Shown here: positions 17,466 to 26,526 of the stretch, in pieces
Numbering within the stretch: the first letter of the stretch is position 1
Layout: each line of letters starts with the position of its first letter
Source: Gallibacterium genomosp. 1
GTDB lineage: Bacteria; Pseudomonadota; Gammaproteobacteria; Enterobacterales; Pasteurellaceae
Length of the DNA stretch: 64,000 nt
Direction of reading: 5' to 3'
NCBI RefSeq assembly: GCF_000771875.1
Contig: NZ_JPXX01000010.1
Location: 1 to 64,000, forward strand
Notes under the pieces: generated by a model
Told to the model about the DNA's origin: nothing
The model's input: the letters and a program-made list of their open reading frames with translations, nothing else
Database searches by the model: none
Program-made: the position numbers and the translations under genes

Positions 17466-18851
17466 ATGTCATCTCTTCCATTTAGTGTCGTGATTTTAGC
17501 TGCCGGTAAAGGCACTCGTATGTACTCCGATTTGCCGAAGGTGTTGCACCCTATCGCCGGTAAACCGATGGTTAAACACGTGATTGATACCGTAGCCAAA
17601 CTTGGAGCCAATCAGATCCATTTAGTCTATGGACACGGTGCAGAATTGCTGCAACAACGTCTTGCCAACGAAAAAGTAAATTGGGTATTGCAGGCACAAC
17701 AACTCGGCACCGGTCACGCAATGCAACAGGCAGCACCTTATTTTAATGATAACGAAACCATTGTAATGTTATTTGGTGATGGTCCTTTGATCAGTGCAGA
17801 AACTATCCAGCAATTAATTGCTGCAAAACCGGAAAACGGCATTGCACTATTAACCGTTAAATTGGACGATCCAACCGGTTACGGACGTATTTTACGAGAA
17901 AACAATCAAGCAGACGGCAATATTGTCGGTATAATTGAACAAAAAGATGCTTCGCCTGAACAGTTAAAAATTCAAGAAATTAACACCGGATTACTCGCTT
18001 GTGATGGCAAGAATTTGAAAAAATGGTTATCACAATTAACTAACAATAATGCTCAAAAAGAGTATTACATCACTGACATTATCGCTATGGCACACCACGA
18101 CGGTTGCAAAGTAGTTTCCGTTCATCCGCAAGATCCAATGGAAGTAGAGGGAGTCAACAATCGGTTACAATTGGCTCGCTTGGAGCGTTATTACCAACAA
18201 AAAAATGCGGAACGCCTTTTATTGGAAGGAGTAATGCTAGCGGATCCGAACCGTTTTGATCTTCGTGGCGAATTAATCCACGGTAAAGATGTCGAAATTG
18301 ATATTAATGTCATTATTGAAGGCAACGTTAAACTCGGTGATCGTGTCAAAATCGGAGCAGGTTGCGTATTGAAAAATGTTGAAGTCGCAGATGATGTGGA
18401 AATTAAACCTTATTCCGTTTTTGAAGATGCCGTTATCGGAAAAGGTGCTCAGGTCGGGCCATTCTCCCGATTACGTCCGGGTGCGGTATTGGCGGATAAT
18501 GTTCACGTCGGTAACTTTGTGGAAATCAAAAAAGCGACTGTCGGTGTCGGCTCCAAAGTGAACCACTTAACCTATGTCGGTGATGCCGTGATCGGTAAAG
18601 ATTGCAACCTTGGTGCCGGTGTCATCACTTGCAACTATGACGGTGCCAATAAATTCCAAACCACGATCGGTGATAACGTTTTCGTGGGTTCCGATGTACA
18701 GCTGGTTGCACCGGTTTCTGTCGCAGATGGTGCAACCATCGGTGCCGGTTCTACCATCACCAAAGATATTGCCGAAAATGAATTGGTGATTACGCGTGTG
18801 CCACAAAAACATATCCAAGGTTGGCAACGCCCTACCAAGAAAAAAGCATAA
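17466..18851 (+). CDS. glmU: Bifunctional UDP-N-acetylglucosamine pyrophosphorylase / glucosamine-1-phosphate N-acetyltransferase
   Basis: Makes UDP-GlcNAc, precursor of peptidoglycan and LPS, in two steps: acetylation of glucosamine 1-phosphate and uridylation. The N-terminal pyrophosphorylase domain has [18 protein letters not shown] (about 11-28); the C-terminal half is a left-handed beta-helix of hexapeptide repeats with the acetyltransferase active-site region [11 protein letters not shown]. At 461 residues it is slightly longer than the E. coli enzyme. A perfect AAGGAG precedes the ATG. It is followed by a strong intrinsic terminator. Confidence 0.98.
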   Translation: MSSLPFSVVILAAGKGTRMYSDLPKVLHPIAGKPMVKHVIDTVAKLGANQIHLVYGHGAELLQQRLANEKVNWVLQAQQLGTGHAMQQAAPYFNDNETIVMLFGDGPLISAETIQQLIAAKPENGIALLTVKLDDPTGYGRILRENNQADGNIVGIIEQKDASPEQLKIQEINTGLLACDGKNLKKWLSQLTNNNAQKEYYITDIIAMAHHDGCKVVSVHPQDPMEVEGVNNRLQLARLERYYQQKNAERLLLEGVMLADPNRFDLRGELIHGKDVEIDINVIIEGNVKLGDRVKIGAGCVLKNVEVADDVEIKPYSVFEDAVIGKGAQVGPFSRLRPGAVLADNVHVGNFVEIKKATVGVGSKVNHLTYVGDAVIGKDCNLGAGVITCNYDGANKFQTTIGDNVFVGSDVQLVAPVSVADGATIGAGSTITKDIAENELVITRVPQKHIQGWQRPTKKKA

Positions 18852-18881
18852 TTAAACACCATTAAAGCTTAAAATTTAGAC

Positions 18882-18920
18882 AAAATGCAGCGAAAACAAC
18901 GCTGCATTTTGTTATTTTTG
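18882..18920 (+). terminator. Intrinsic terminator of glmU
   Basis: A perfect 11-base stem AAAATGCAGCG / CGCTGCATTTT with a 7-base AAAACAA loop, followed by GTTATTTTTG. It lies 30 bases after the glmU stop codon. Confidence 0.88.
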
Positions 18921-18955
18921 TGATCTCGTCCAAACTTCTGAAAATTAAAGGTATC

Positions 18956-18980
18956 CTCCATATTTACAAATATAATGGAG
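18956..18980. promoter_or_regulatory. Imperfect inverted repeat and -10 element upstream of nanM
   Basis: CTCCATATTT and AATATAATGGAG form an inverted repeat (6 perfect outer bases and an inner A+T part with a 2-base offset). TATAAT at 18971-18976 overlaps the right arm and has no good -35 partner, so an activator or an overlapping repressor is plausible. The regulator is unknown. Confidence 0.4.
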
Positions 18981-19060
18981 TAGTCTTATCATTAGTCTAT
19001 CTTTTAACCCATTCAGTGTCGTATTTAGAATGGTCTATTCACAAACTCAGAGGTGATCTT

Positions 19061-20203
19061 ATGAAATTACAAAAAACCGTTCTTCATTCAATGATCGTTG
19101 CCGGTCTTTCATTAGCCGCTTTTGCAGCACAAGCCGGACAATACCCTGATCTTCCGGTCGGGATTAAAAGCGGCGGCGGCGCATTAATCGGTGACACTGT
19201 TTATGTCGGGTTAGGTTCAGGTGCAGATAAGTTTTATGCCCTTAATTTGAAAGATGCGAAAGCCGGTTGGAAAGAGATCGCCGCATTCCCTGGTGGTGAC
19301 CGTTCACAACCTGTGGTCAGTGCCGTTGACGGCAAACTCTATGTTTTCGGCGGCTTACAAAAAAATGAAAAAGGCGAATTACAACTTGTTAATGACGCTT
19401 ATAGCTACAATCCGCAAGACAACACTTGGAGCAAATTACCAACTCGCGCACCGCTTGGCTTAGTCGGTGCAACAGGTGTAAATTATGGCGATAAAGTTTA
19501 CGTTATCGGCGGTTCAAACCTCTCTATTTTCAACGGCTATTTCCAAGATTACACCGCAGCCGGTGATGATCAGGCGAAGAAAGATGCAGTAATGGCAGCC
19601 TATTTCAATCAACGTCCACAAGATTACTTCTTCAATACCACATTCTTCAGCTATCAACCATCAACCAATAAATGGCGTAATGAAGGACAGCTTCCATTTT
19701 CAGGACGTGCCGGTGCGGCGGTTACCGTAAACGGCGATGTACTCACTGTAATTAACGGTGAAATCAAACCGGGCTTAAGAACAGCAGAAACAGAGCAAGG
19801 TAAATTCAATAAACACGGCACTGTCGATTGGAAAAATTTACCTAACTTACCTGAACCGCAAAAAGGCACAGCACAAGACGGTTTAGCAGGTGCATATGCC
19901 GGTTATAGTAACGGTCACCTTTTAGTCACCGGCGGTGCTAACTTCCCAGGTGCAACCAAACAGTTCAAAGAAGGCAAACTCTTTGCTCATCAAGGTTTGA
20001 AAAAAGCCTATCAAACCGCAGTCTACAGTTTGGATAAAGGCAAATGGAAAGTGGTCGGCAACTTACCGGCAGGTGCAGGCTATGGCGTCAGCGTATCTTA
20101 CGGTAACAAAGTACTACTCATCGGTGGTGAAACTGATGGCGGTAAAGCATTAACTTCCGTTCAAGAGTTAAGCTTTGACGGCAAAAAACTCACCGTTGAA
20201 TAA
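19061..20203 (+). CDS. nanM: N-acetylneuraminate epimerase (Kelch-repeat, periplasmic)
   Basis: Converts alpha-sialic acid released by sialidases to the beta anomer, speeding its uptake. The ATG at 19061 follows AGAGGTGATCTT and begins a clear signal peptide ([25 protein letters not shown], cut before GQYPDLP). The 380-residue product has six Kelch-type blades, for example [21 protein letters not shown] and HLLVTGGAN. An in-frame upstream extension has no ribosome site. The sialate transporter and catabolic genes are not in this window, so nanM stands alone between two terminators. Confidence 0.92.
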   Translation: MKLQKTVLHSMIVAGLSLAAFAAQAGQYPDLPVGIKSGGGALIGDTVYVGLGSGADKFYALNLKDAKAGWKEIAAFPGGDRSQPVVSAVDGKLYVFGGLQKNEKGELQLVNDAYSYNPQDNTWSKLPTRAPLGLVGATGVNYGDKVYVIGGSNLSIFNGYFQDYTAAGDDQAKKDAVMAAYFNQRPQDYFFNTTFFSYQPSTNKWRNEGQLPFSGRAGAAVTVNGDVLTVINGEIKPGLRTAETEQGKFNKHGTVDWKNLPNLPEPQKGTAQDGLAGAYAGYSNGHLLVTGGANFPGATKQFKEGKLFAHQGLKKAYQTAVYSLDKGKWKVVGNLPAGAGYGVSVSYGNKVLLIGGETDGGKALTSVQELSFDGKKLTVE

Positions 20204-20232
20204 CCCTCCCTCCTCTTGAGTTAATCAACATC

Positions 20233-20258
20233 AGCACGGCAAATGCCGTGCTTTTTTG
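20233..20258 (+). terminator. Intrinsic terminator of nanM
   Basis: An 8-base stem AGCACGGC / GCCGTGCT with an AAAT loop, followed directly by six T. It lies 30 bases after the nanM stop. Confidence 0.9.
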
Positions 20259-20318
20259 TATCTGCCATATTATTTCAATAGTACCAATTAGAAACTTCCG
20301 CTATTAAAAATACTGATT

Positions 20319-20334
20319 AAGTAGTACACTACTT
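20319..20334. promoter_or_regulatory. Short palindrome upstream of rpe
   Basis: AAGTAG-TACA-CTACTT, a perfect 6-base inverted repeat with a 4-base centre, about 33 bases before the rpe start codon and in the likely promoter region of the rpe-gph-trpS operon. It may be an operator. It does not match a TrpR box well enough for me to assign it. Confidence 0.35.
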
Positions 20335-20366
20335 GCGTTTATTGAGTTGACTATTGGGAGCTGACT

Positions 20367-21041
20367 ATGAAACCTTATCTTATTGCACCATCTATTTTAT
20401 CCGCCAATCTTGCTCATCTTGGCGATGATGTAAAAAAGGTGCTATCTGCCGGAGCTGATGTTATCCATTTTGATGTGATGGACAACCATTATGTGCCGAA
20501 TTTAACTTTCGGACCTGCAGTTTGTCAGGCTTTACGCGATGACGGCATTACCGCTCCTATTGATGTGCATTTAATGGTGAAGCCGGTTGATCGTTTAATT
20601 CCCGATTTTGCCAAAGCCGGAGCTACTTCAATCACATTTCATCCTGAAGCAAGTGAACATATCGATCGCTCATTACAATTAATCAAAGATCTCGGCTGTC
20701 AAGCAGGGTTAGTTTTTAATCCAGCCACACCGTTACATTATTTAGATCACGTTATGGATAAACTTGACATTATTTTAATTATGTCAGTTAATCCTGGGTT
20801 CGGCGGACAATCTTTTATTCCACACGCATTAGATAAATTGCGTCAAGCCCGTCAACGCATTACTTCAAGCAACCGAGATATTCGTTTAGAAGTAGATGGT
20901 GGTGTTAAAGTGGATAACATCGCTGAAATTGCTCGTGCCGGTGCGGATATGTTTGTTGCCGGATCGGCAATTTTCGGTCAGCCTGATTATCAACAGGTTA
21001 TTCAAGCAATGCGTGAGCAACTTGCTCACGCCCATAAATAA
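20367..21041 (+). CDS. rpe: Ribulose-phosphate 3-epimerase
   Basis: Interconverts ribulose 5-phosphate and xylulose 5-phosphate in the non-oxidative pentose phosphate pathway. The 224-residue TIM barrel shows the metal and catalytic motifs [16 protein letters not shown] (about 32-47), DVHLMV (about 69-74), [12 protein letters not shown] (about 139-150) and LEVDGGV (about 173-179). First gene of rpe-gph-trpS, which is the E. coli dam-rpe-gph-trpS order without dam. The ATG follows GGGAG. Length and motifs are standard. Confidence 0.97.
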   Translation: MKPYLIAPSILSANLAHLGDDVKKVLSAGADVIHFDVMDNHYVPNLTFGPAVCQALRDDGITAPIDVHLMVKPVDRLIPDFAKAGATSITFHPEASEHIDRSLQLIKDLGCQAGLVFNPATPLHYLDHVMDKLDIILIMSVNPGFGGQSFIPHALDKLRQARQRITSSNRDIRLEVDGGVKVDNIAEIARAGADMFVAGSAIFGQPDYQQVIQAMREQLAHAHK

Positions 21042-21053
21042 TAAGGAAAAACT

Positions 21054-21716
21054 ATGAGTCAATTTAAAGCTATCGGTTTTGATCTAGATGGAACATTGGT
21101 TAACAGTTTACCGGATCTCGCTTTAGCCGTTAGCAATACATTAAAGGAATTAAATTTACCAACACCCAATGAAGAGTTAGTGTTAACTTGGATTGGTAAT
21201 GGCGCAGATATTTTATTAGCACGTGCATTGGAATGGGCAAATTTTTCTCCGAATACTGAGCAGTTAATGCAGATTAAATCCCGTTTTAACTACTATTACG
21301 GTGAAAATATTTGTAATAAAAGTCAGTTATTTCCAAATGTAAAACAGACTTTAGAACAATTAAAACAGAAAGGGTTTATTCTAGCGGTAGTCACCAACAA
21401 ACCGACCCAACACGTCATTCCGGTGTTGAAAGCATTCGGTATTGAGCATCTGTTCTCCGAAACATTGGGCGGTCAATCATTACCAGCAATTAAGCCTCAC
21501 CCTGCACCATTATTTTATCTATGTGGTAAATTCGGGATTTTGCCTAAAGAATTATTATTTGTCGGTGATTCTAAAAATGACATTTTAGCTGCTCGTGCCG
21601 CCGGCTGTTCAGTGGTCGGGTTAACTTACGGTTACAACTATAATATTCCGATTGCTAATTCTCATCCTGATTGGGTGTTTAGTGATTTTGCACAAATTTT
21701 AACTATTGTTGAATAG
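21054..21716 (+). CDS. gph: Phosphoglycolate phosphatase (HAD family)
   Basis: Dephosphorylates 2-phosphoglycolate formed during repair of oxidised DNA ends. The 220-residue HAD hydrolase has motif I DLDGTLVNS (about 10-18, nucleophile Asp), motif II VVTNKPT, and motif III/IV FVGDSKNDILAARAAG. It is the middle gene of rpe-gph-trpS, 12 bases after rpe and 15 before trpS, with an AAGGAAAA ribosome site. Context separates it from other HAD phosphatases with similar sequence. Confidence 0.94.
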   Translation: MSQFKAIGFDLDGTLVNSLPDLALAVSNTLKELNLPTPNEELVLTWIGNGADILLARALEWANFSPNTEQLMQIKSRFNYYYGENICNKSQLFPNVKQTLEQLKQKGFILAVVTNKPTQHVIPVLKAFGIEHLFSETLGGQSLPAIKPHPAPLFYLCGKFGILPKELLFVGDSKNDILAARAAGCSVVGLTYGYNYNIPIANSHPDWVFSDFAQILTIVE

Positions 21717-21731
21717 AATGAAGGAAAGAAA

Positions 21732-22730
21732 ATGAGTAAACCTATTGTATTTAGCGGCGTTCAGCCTTCCGGTGAATTGACGATTGGTAACTATCTCGGT
21801 GCTTTACGCCAATGGGTTAAAATGCAGGATGATTATGAATGTTTATTCTGTGTGGTAGATTTGCACGCTATTACTGTTCGTCAAGATCCTGTAGCTTTAC
21901 ATAAAGCTACTTTAGATGTTTTGGCACTTTATTTGGCTTGTGGTATTGATCCGAATAAAAGCACAATTTTCGTACAATCTCACGTACCCGAACATACTCA
22001 ATTAGCTTGGGTGTTAAACTGTTACACCTATTTCGGTGAAATGGGGCGTATGACACAATTTAAAGATAAATCCGCACGTTATGAAGGAAATGTCAGCGTC
22101 GGTTTGTTTACTTATCCAGTTTTGATGGCAGCAGATATTTTGTTATATCAAGCAAAACAAGTGCCTGTCGGTGATGACCAAAAGCAACATCTTGAAATCA
22201 CTCGTGATATTGCCCAACGTTTCAATGCACTTTATGGTGATATTTTCACTATTCCGGAAGTTTTCATTCCGAAAGCTGGAGCAAGAGTGATGTCATTGCT
22301 TGATCCGAATAAAAAAATGTCAAAATCAGATGACAATCGCAACAATGTGATCGGTTTATTAGAAGATCCAAAAGCTGTGGCGAAAAAAATCAAACGCGCA
22401 GTGACTGACTCTGAGGAACCGCCTCGCGTAAAATTTGATGTTGAAAATAAACCAGGCGTGTCCAATTTATTAAGCATTCTCTCGGCGATTACTGAAAAGT
22501 CCATTCCAGAATTGGAAGCTGAATTTGAAGGCAAAATGTATGGTCATCTAAAAGGTGCAGTTGCAGATGAAGTAAGCGCAATGTTAACTCAATTACAAGA
22601 ACGTTATTACCATTTCCGCAATGATGAAACATTATTAAATAATATCTTGCACGAAGGTGCAGCAAAAGCAAGAGCAAAAGCAAAAGAAACCTTGGATAAG
22701 GTTTACCAAGCTGTAGGTTTTGTAAAATAA
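21732..22730 (+). CDS. trpS: Tryptophanyl-tRNA synthetase
   Basis: Charges tRNA-Trp. The 332-residue class I synthetase carries the HIGH-like motif TIGN in [14 protein letters not shown] (about 13-26) and KMSKSD (about 195-200), plus the dimer-interface segment. Third gene of the rpe-gph-trpS operon; it is preceded by AAGGAAAG. A perfect bidirectional terminator follows within 11 bases and separates it from convergent xerD. Length agrees with E. coli TrpS. Confidence 0.98.
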   Translation: MSKPIVFSGVQPSGELTIGNYLGALRQWVKMQDDYECLFCVVDLHAITVRQDPVALHKATLDVLALYLACGIDPNKSTIFVQSHVPEHTQLAWVLNCYTYFGEMGRMTQFKDKSARYEGNVSVGLFTYPVLMAADILLYQAKQVPVGDDQKQHLEITRDIAQRFNALYGDIFTIPEVFIPKAGARVMSLLDPNKKMSKSDDNRNNVIGLLEDPKAVAKKIKRAVTDSEEPPRVKFDVENKPGVSNLLSILSAITEKSIPELEAEFEGKMYGHLKGAVADEVSAMLTQLQERYYHFRNDETLLNNILHEGAAKARAKAKETLDKVYQAVGFVK

Positions 22731-22740
22731 TTCTCTCTGT

Positions 22741-22772
22741 TTCAAGGTGCGCTGATCGCACCTTGAATTTTT
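22741..22772. terminator. Terminator between convergent trpS and xerD
   Basis: A perfect 11-base stem TTCAAGGTGCG / CGCACCTTGAA with a CTGAT loop, followed by TTTTTCC on the plus strand. It is one of three hairpins in this window built from AAGGTGCG-like arms. Confidence 0.88.
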
Positions 22773-22780
22773 CCTGTCAT

Positions 22781-23674
22781 TTATCCACGAGGATGGAATT
22801 TGCTATGTAACTGTTTTAAGCGTTCTTTGGCAACGTGTGTATAAATTTGCGTTGTAGAAAGATCGCTATGCCCCAATAACATCTGTACTACACGCAGATC
22901 GGCACCGTGATTAACTAAATGTGTAGCAAAAGCGTGCCGCAAAACGTGCGGCGATAATTTATCTGCATCAATATTTGCTAAACTAGCATAATGTTTAATA
23001 CGATACCAAAATGTCTGTCGTGTCATCAATTTACCCTGTCGGCTTGGAAATAAAATATCACTGCTCTGCCCACCTAACAATTCTGTTCTACCATAAAGGA
23101 TAAATTGTTGTATCCAATAATTAGCCTCTTCGCCCATCGGAACTAATCGTTCTTTATCGGCTTTACCGATAACCCGAACAACGCCCTGTTGCAAATTGAT
23201 GTTGTCAACTGTTAATGTTACCAATTCTGTTACTCGTAACCCAGTAGCATATAACAACTCTAACATTGCTTTATCCCGTAATTCCAATGCATTTTCTGTT
23301 GCCGGTGTATTTAAAAGGTCTGTAACTTGGCTCTCAGTTAAATACTTTGGTAAACGTGACGGTAATTTAGGTGAAGAAAGTAATGAACAAGGGTTGTCTT
23401 CACGATATTTTTCCTGATATAGATATTGGAATAATTTTCGCATTGAACTCAACATTCTAGAATAACTTGTTGCTTTATATCCTTTCTCCAATCTCTCACC
23501 AAGAAATGCCTGTAAATCAAGATATTGAACCTGTTGCAAAGTTAAATGATGTTTTTCCAACCATTCACTGAGAAATTTAAGATCCGAACGATAACTGGCG
23601 ATAGTATTCTGTGATAGATTTTTACTTAGCCAAATATCATCTAGAAAAAGATTGATTAAAGTGCTGTCTTTCAT
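22781..23674 (-). CDS. xerD: Site-specific tyrosine recombinase XerD
   Basis: With XerC, resolves chromosome dimers at dif during division. The 297-residue protein has a SAM-like N-terminal core-binding domain (LDDIWLSKNLSQNTIASYRSDL) and a catalytic domain with the full set of catalytic residues: Arg in YATGLRVTELV, Lys in VIGKADKERLVPMG, HVLRHAFATHL, GHSDLSTTQIYTHV. It is convergent with trpS. XerD is preferred over XerC on the C-terminal KERLKQLHSKFHPRG end typical of XerD. Confidence 0.94.
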   Translation of the reverse strand: MKDSTLINLFLDDIWLSKNLSQNTIASYRSDLKFLSEWLEKHHLTLQQVQYLDLQAFLGERLEKGYKATSYSRMLSSMRKLFQYLYQEKYREDNPCSLLSSPKLPSRLPKYLTESQVTDLLNTPATENALELRDKAMLELLYATGLRVTELVTLTVDNINLQQGVVRVIGKADKERLVPMGEEANYWIQQFILYGRTELLGGQSSDILFPSRQGKLMTRQTFWYRIKHYASLANIDADKLSPHVLRHAFATHLVNHGADLRVVQMLLGHSDLSTTQIYTHVAKERLKQLHSKFHPRG

Positions 23675-23701
23675 TTAGGTTTTAATTAATATGTGATCAG
23701 G

Positions 23702-23782
23702 TATAATGTGCCGAAAATTGTCAATAATAACGGACTTTATCGCTATTCTCGCTCCGCCGCAAGGTTGGAGCGTGATTTTTTG
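23702..23782 (+). promoter_or_regulatory. Probable transcription attenuator in the leader of the NSS transporter gene
   Basis: TATAAT at 23702-23707 is a probable -10. Downstream lies CGCTCC (23750-23755) pairing with GGAGCG (23767-23772) around an 11-base loop, extended by two more pairs, and followed by TTTTTT (23776-23781), a rho-independent terminator. It ends about 85 bases before the transporter start. A competing outer pairing TTTATC / GATAAA spans the terminator. The controlling signal is unknown. Confidence 0.6.
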
Positions 23783-23865
23783 ATAAACCGTTTAAATCTT
23801 ATTCCAGTTCAACTTATTGGCATTACTTTTTATACAAATTTTTTATTTCATTTGAGGATTATTTT

Positions 23866-25191
23866 ATGGCTCGTTCACAATGGGGGTCACGTCTTGGCTT
23901 TATTTTGGCATCTGCCGGTTCCGCTATCGGCTTAGGTGCGGTGTGGAAATTCCCTTATGTTACCGCCACACAAGGCGGAGGTGCATTTTTATTAATTTAT
24001 CTCTTTATCTGTCTGACTTTAGGGTTAATTCTAATGGCTACCGAAATGGCTATCGGGCGTGCTACACACTTAGGTCCGATAGGTGCATTCCGAAAATTAG
24101 GCAATAATAAATGGTCTATCATCGGTATTATGGGCGTATTGGTTGCCTTTTTTATCCTCTCTTTCTATAGTGTTGTCGGCGGTTGGACAGTTGCTTATTT
24201 AGTAAAAGCAGTAACTGGTAACATTGCAGGTTCAACCGATCCGGTTATTAACGGAAATCTATTTTCCTCTTTTATTACAGATCCTTTGCAACCACTTATT
24301 TACCACTTTATTTTCGGTTTCCTCACATTATTTACTGTCGTGTCCGGTGTGGAAAAAGGAATTGAGCGTATCTCAAAATATTTAATGCCAATCTTATTGA
24401 TTTTAATGTTGGTATTAATCGGTCGTGCCGTTTCACTGCCTGGCGCAATAGAAGGCATTAAGTTCTTCCTACTACCCGATTTCAGCAAAATTGATGGTAG
24501 AACTTGGTTGGAAGCACTTGGCTTAGCATTTTTCTCTTTGTCTTTGGGAATCGGTATTATGATTACCTACGGCTCTTATGTTGGTCCGGAAGCAAAATTG
24601 GTCAGTTCATCCGTTTGGGTTATTCTGCTTACATTATTGACCTGCGTTCTTTCCGGTTTAATGGTACTGCCCGCAGTTTTTGCTTTTGGTTTTGAACCAG
24701 GTGCCGGCCCAGGTTTAACTTTTATCACAATGCCGGCAGTATTCGCTAGTATGCCATTCGGACATCTGTTGGCTGTACTATTCTTTGCTTTGTTATTAGT
24801 AGCCGCATTAACTTCTTCTATCTCTTTACTTGAAGTTTTAGTCAGCTTTCTTATTGATGAATTTAAGTTTCACCGACTTAAAGCCGGTGTAATATCTTTC
24901 GTACTCTTTTTCTTACTTGGTATTGGCGCTTCCCTCTCTTTAGGTTCTTGGAGCGAATATAAAATCTTCAATTACAATATTTTTGATGCATTGGATAAAT
25001 CCACACAAAATCTATTGATGCCGTTGGGTGAAATTCTATTAACACTATTTGTCGCTTGGTGGCGTTGGGATAAAATCAAATCGCAAATTTGCTCCACAAA
25101 TACTATTTGGACAACGCTATTACGATTACTATTAGGTATTGTTATTCCTTTGATAATATTTGCAATTTTCTTACAAGGAATTCTGTCATAA
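23866..25191 (+). CDS. Sodium-dependent neurotransmitter-symporter (NSS/SNF) family transporter
   Basis: A 441-residue inner-membrane protein of about 11-12 helices. The NSS signature at the N-terminus, WGSRLGFILASAGSAIGLGAVWKFPY, supplies the first unwound helix with the Na+ and substrate sites, and GGGAFLLIYL follows. Bacterial members carry amino acids such as Tyr, Trp, Leu or Met with Na+. The substrate cannot be told from sequence here. An ATG with GAGG upstream is used. Its leader holds a terminator-like hairpin, so expression is probably attenuated. No amino-acid enzyme gene is adjacent. Confidence 0.9.
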   Translation: MARSQWGSRLGFILASAGSAIGLGAVWKFPYVTATQGGGAFLLIYLFICLTLGLILMATEMAIGRATHLGPIGAFRKLGNNKWSIIGIMGVLVAFFILSFYSVVGGWTVAYLVKAVTGNIAGSTDPVINGNLFSSFITDPLQPLIYHFIFGFLTLFTVVSGVEKGIERISKYLMPILLILMLVLIGRAVSLPGAIEGIKFFLLPDFSKIDGRTWLEALGLAFFSLSLGIGIMITYGSYVGPEAKLVSSSVWVILLTLLTCVLSGLMVLPAVFAFGFEPGAGPGLTFITMPAVFASMPFGHLLAVLFFALLLVAALTSSISLLEVLVSFLIDEFKFHRLKAGVISFVLFFLLGIGASLSLGSWSEYKIFNYNIFDALDKSTQNLLMPLGEILLTLFVAWWRWDKIKSQICSTNTIWTTLLRLLLGIVIPLIIFAIFLQGILS

Positions 25192-25211
25192 AAATAATTA
25201 ATTAAAAGTGG

Positions 25212-25390
25212 TTGAGTTTTCAATGAATACTCTTTATACTGCCGCCCCAGTGCTTATAGACTGGAACCAAAAATGCAAGTTTATCAAACAAACAGCGTGG
25301 CAAACTCAGCTTATCAACAAGTGGTAAAATTAAGTCCATTGTTGTTTGTTATTTATTTTTAAAATCCTCATTTATTGAGGATTTTTTTTT
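25212..25390 (+). ncRNA. Candidate small transcript (promoter to terminator) of unknown function
   Basis: TTGAGT (25212-25217), a 17-base spacer and TATACT (25235-25240) form a good sigma-70 promoter. An intrinsic terminator with the stem AAAATCCTCA / TGAGGATTTT (25361-25385) and a T9 tract ends the unit, giving an RNA of about 140 bases. Inside are a small hairpin CCAGT-8-ACTGG and a 29-codon open frame (25273-25362) starting MQVYQTNSVANS, with no Shine-Dalgarno sequence. It could be a small RNA, a leader peptide, or a terminator-type riboswitch for the amidohydrolase that starts 57 bases later. Confidence 0.5.
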
Positions 25391-25446
25391 GCTTGCGATT
25401 CAGGTTTCACTCATTCAACCAATAAATCAACACTGGAGCAAACACA

Positions 25447-26436
25447 ATGAACCATATTCGTACTTTTAAAGCCTATGTGCGTGACGAAATTATCAAAAAA
25501 GGCGGTTGGGTAAATTCTCATGCTCACGCAGACCGCGCATTCACAATGACCCCAGAAAAAATGCATATTTATCACAACAGCAATCTGCAACAAAAATGGG
25601 ATTTGGTGGATGAGGTGAAACGTAATTCCAGCGTTGAAGATTATTACGCCCGCTTCAGCCAAGCCATCGAGTTAATGATTTCGCAAGGCGTTACCGCTTT
25701 CGGCACATTCGTAGATATCGATCCTATCTGTGAAGATCGCGCCATTATCGCAGCGCACAAAGCAAGAGAAGTCTATAAAAATGACATTGAATTGAAATTC
25801 GCCAATCAAACACTGAAAGGCGTCATCGATCCGGTGGCAAAACATTGGTTCGATTTAGGTTCTGAAATGGTCGATATTATCGGTGGCTTACCTTACCGTG
25901 ATGAGTTGGAATACGGTAAAGGTTTGGAAGCAATGGATATTCTGATGGATAAAGCGAAATCCTTGGGGAAAATGTTGCACGTCCACGTTGACCAATTTAA
26001 TACGCCGGAAGAGAAAGAAACCGAACAGTTATGTGATAAATCGATTGAACACGGAATGGAAGGGCGTGTTGTGGCGATTCACGGCATTTCTATCGGTGCG
26101 CACTCTCGTGAATATCGTTATAAACTGTATGAAAAGATGCGTCAGGCGAAAATGATGATTATCGCTTGTCCAATGGCGTGGATTGACAGCAACCGTAAAG
26201 AGGATTTGATGCCGTTCCATAATGCCTTAACGCCGGCGGATGAAATGATTCCGGAAGGGATTACGGTTGCAATCGGTACGGATAATATCTGTGACTATAT
26301 GGTGCCGTTATGCGAAGGCGATATGTGGCAGGAGCTTAGCCTTTTAACCGCCGGCTGCCGTTTCCCTCATTTAGAACAGATGGTCGACATCGCCAGCACC
26401 AACGGTCGTAAAGTATTAGGATTAGATCCCTATTAA
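25447..26436 (+). CDS. Amidohydrolase-superfamily protein (HI0842-like, cytosine-deaminase-like fold)
   Basis: A 329-residue metal-dependent hydrolase. Metal ligands are visible as SHAHADRAF (about 22-30), HVHVDQF (about 178-184), the HGIS segment (about 217-220) and GTDNICDY (about 279-286), the usual HxH...H...H...D pattern of the cytosine deaminase branch. The family is conserved in Pasteurellaceae without a known substrate, as far as I recall. It has GGAG 8 bases before the ATG and stands alone, downstream of an unexplained promoter-terminator unit. Deamination of a heterocycle is the best guess, with low certainty. Confidence 0.8.
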   Translation: MNHIRTFKAYVRDEIIKKGGWVNSHAHADRAFTMTPEKMHIYHNSNLQQKWDLVDEVKRNSSVEDYYARFSQAIELMISQGVTAFGTFVDIDPICEDRAIIAAHKAREVYKNDIELKFANQTLKGVIDPVAKHWFDLGSEMVDIIGGLPYRDELEYGKGLEAMDILMDKAKSLGKMLHVHVDQFNTPEEKETEQLCDKSIEHGMEGRVVAIHGISIGAHSREYRYKLYEKMRQAKMMIIACPMAWIDSNRKEDLMPFHNALTPADEMIPEGITVAIGTDNICDYMVPLCEGDMWQELSLLTAGCRFPHLEQMVDIASTNGRKVLGLDPY

Positions 26437-26469
26437 TATTTTGTTCTATATGCCTATTCCCCGGCATAA

Positions 26470-26498
26470 AAAAGATGGCGTATATAACGCCATCTTTT
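26470..26498. terminator. Bidirectional terminator between the amidohydrolase gene and yafJ
   Basis: A perfect 11-base stem AAAAGATGGCG / CGCCATCTTTT with a 7-base TATATAA loop. A and T tracts flank both sides, so it should serve both convergent genes. Confidence 0.88.
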
Positions 26499-26526
26499 CA
26501 CATTTCATTGGGAACAAATTCAACGC

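Noticed and set aside
18920-19060. 47-codon extension before the nanM signal peptide
   Set aside because: It would put the signal peptide inside the protein and has no Shine-Dalgarno; the ATG at 19061 has one.
20319-20334. TrpR operator in front of rpe-gph-trpS
   Set aside because: AAGTAG-TACA-CTACTT only partly resembles the TrpR half-site; it is listed as an unassigned palindrome.
23705-23783. Possible 25-codon leader peptide (MCRKLSIITDF...) before the NSS transporter
   Set aside because: Its ATG overlaps the presumed -10 TATAAT, so it would not be in the transcript, and it has no run of one amino acid.
23693-23935. 80-codon plus-strand frame in the NSS leader
   Set aside because: It runs through the terminator hairpin into the transporter gene in another frame and resembles no protein.
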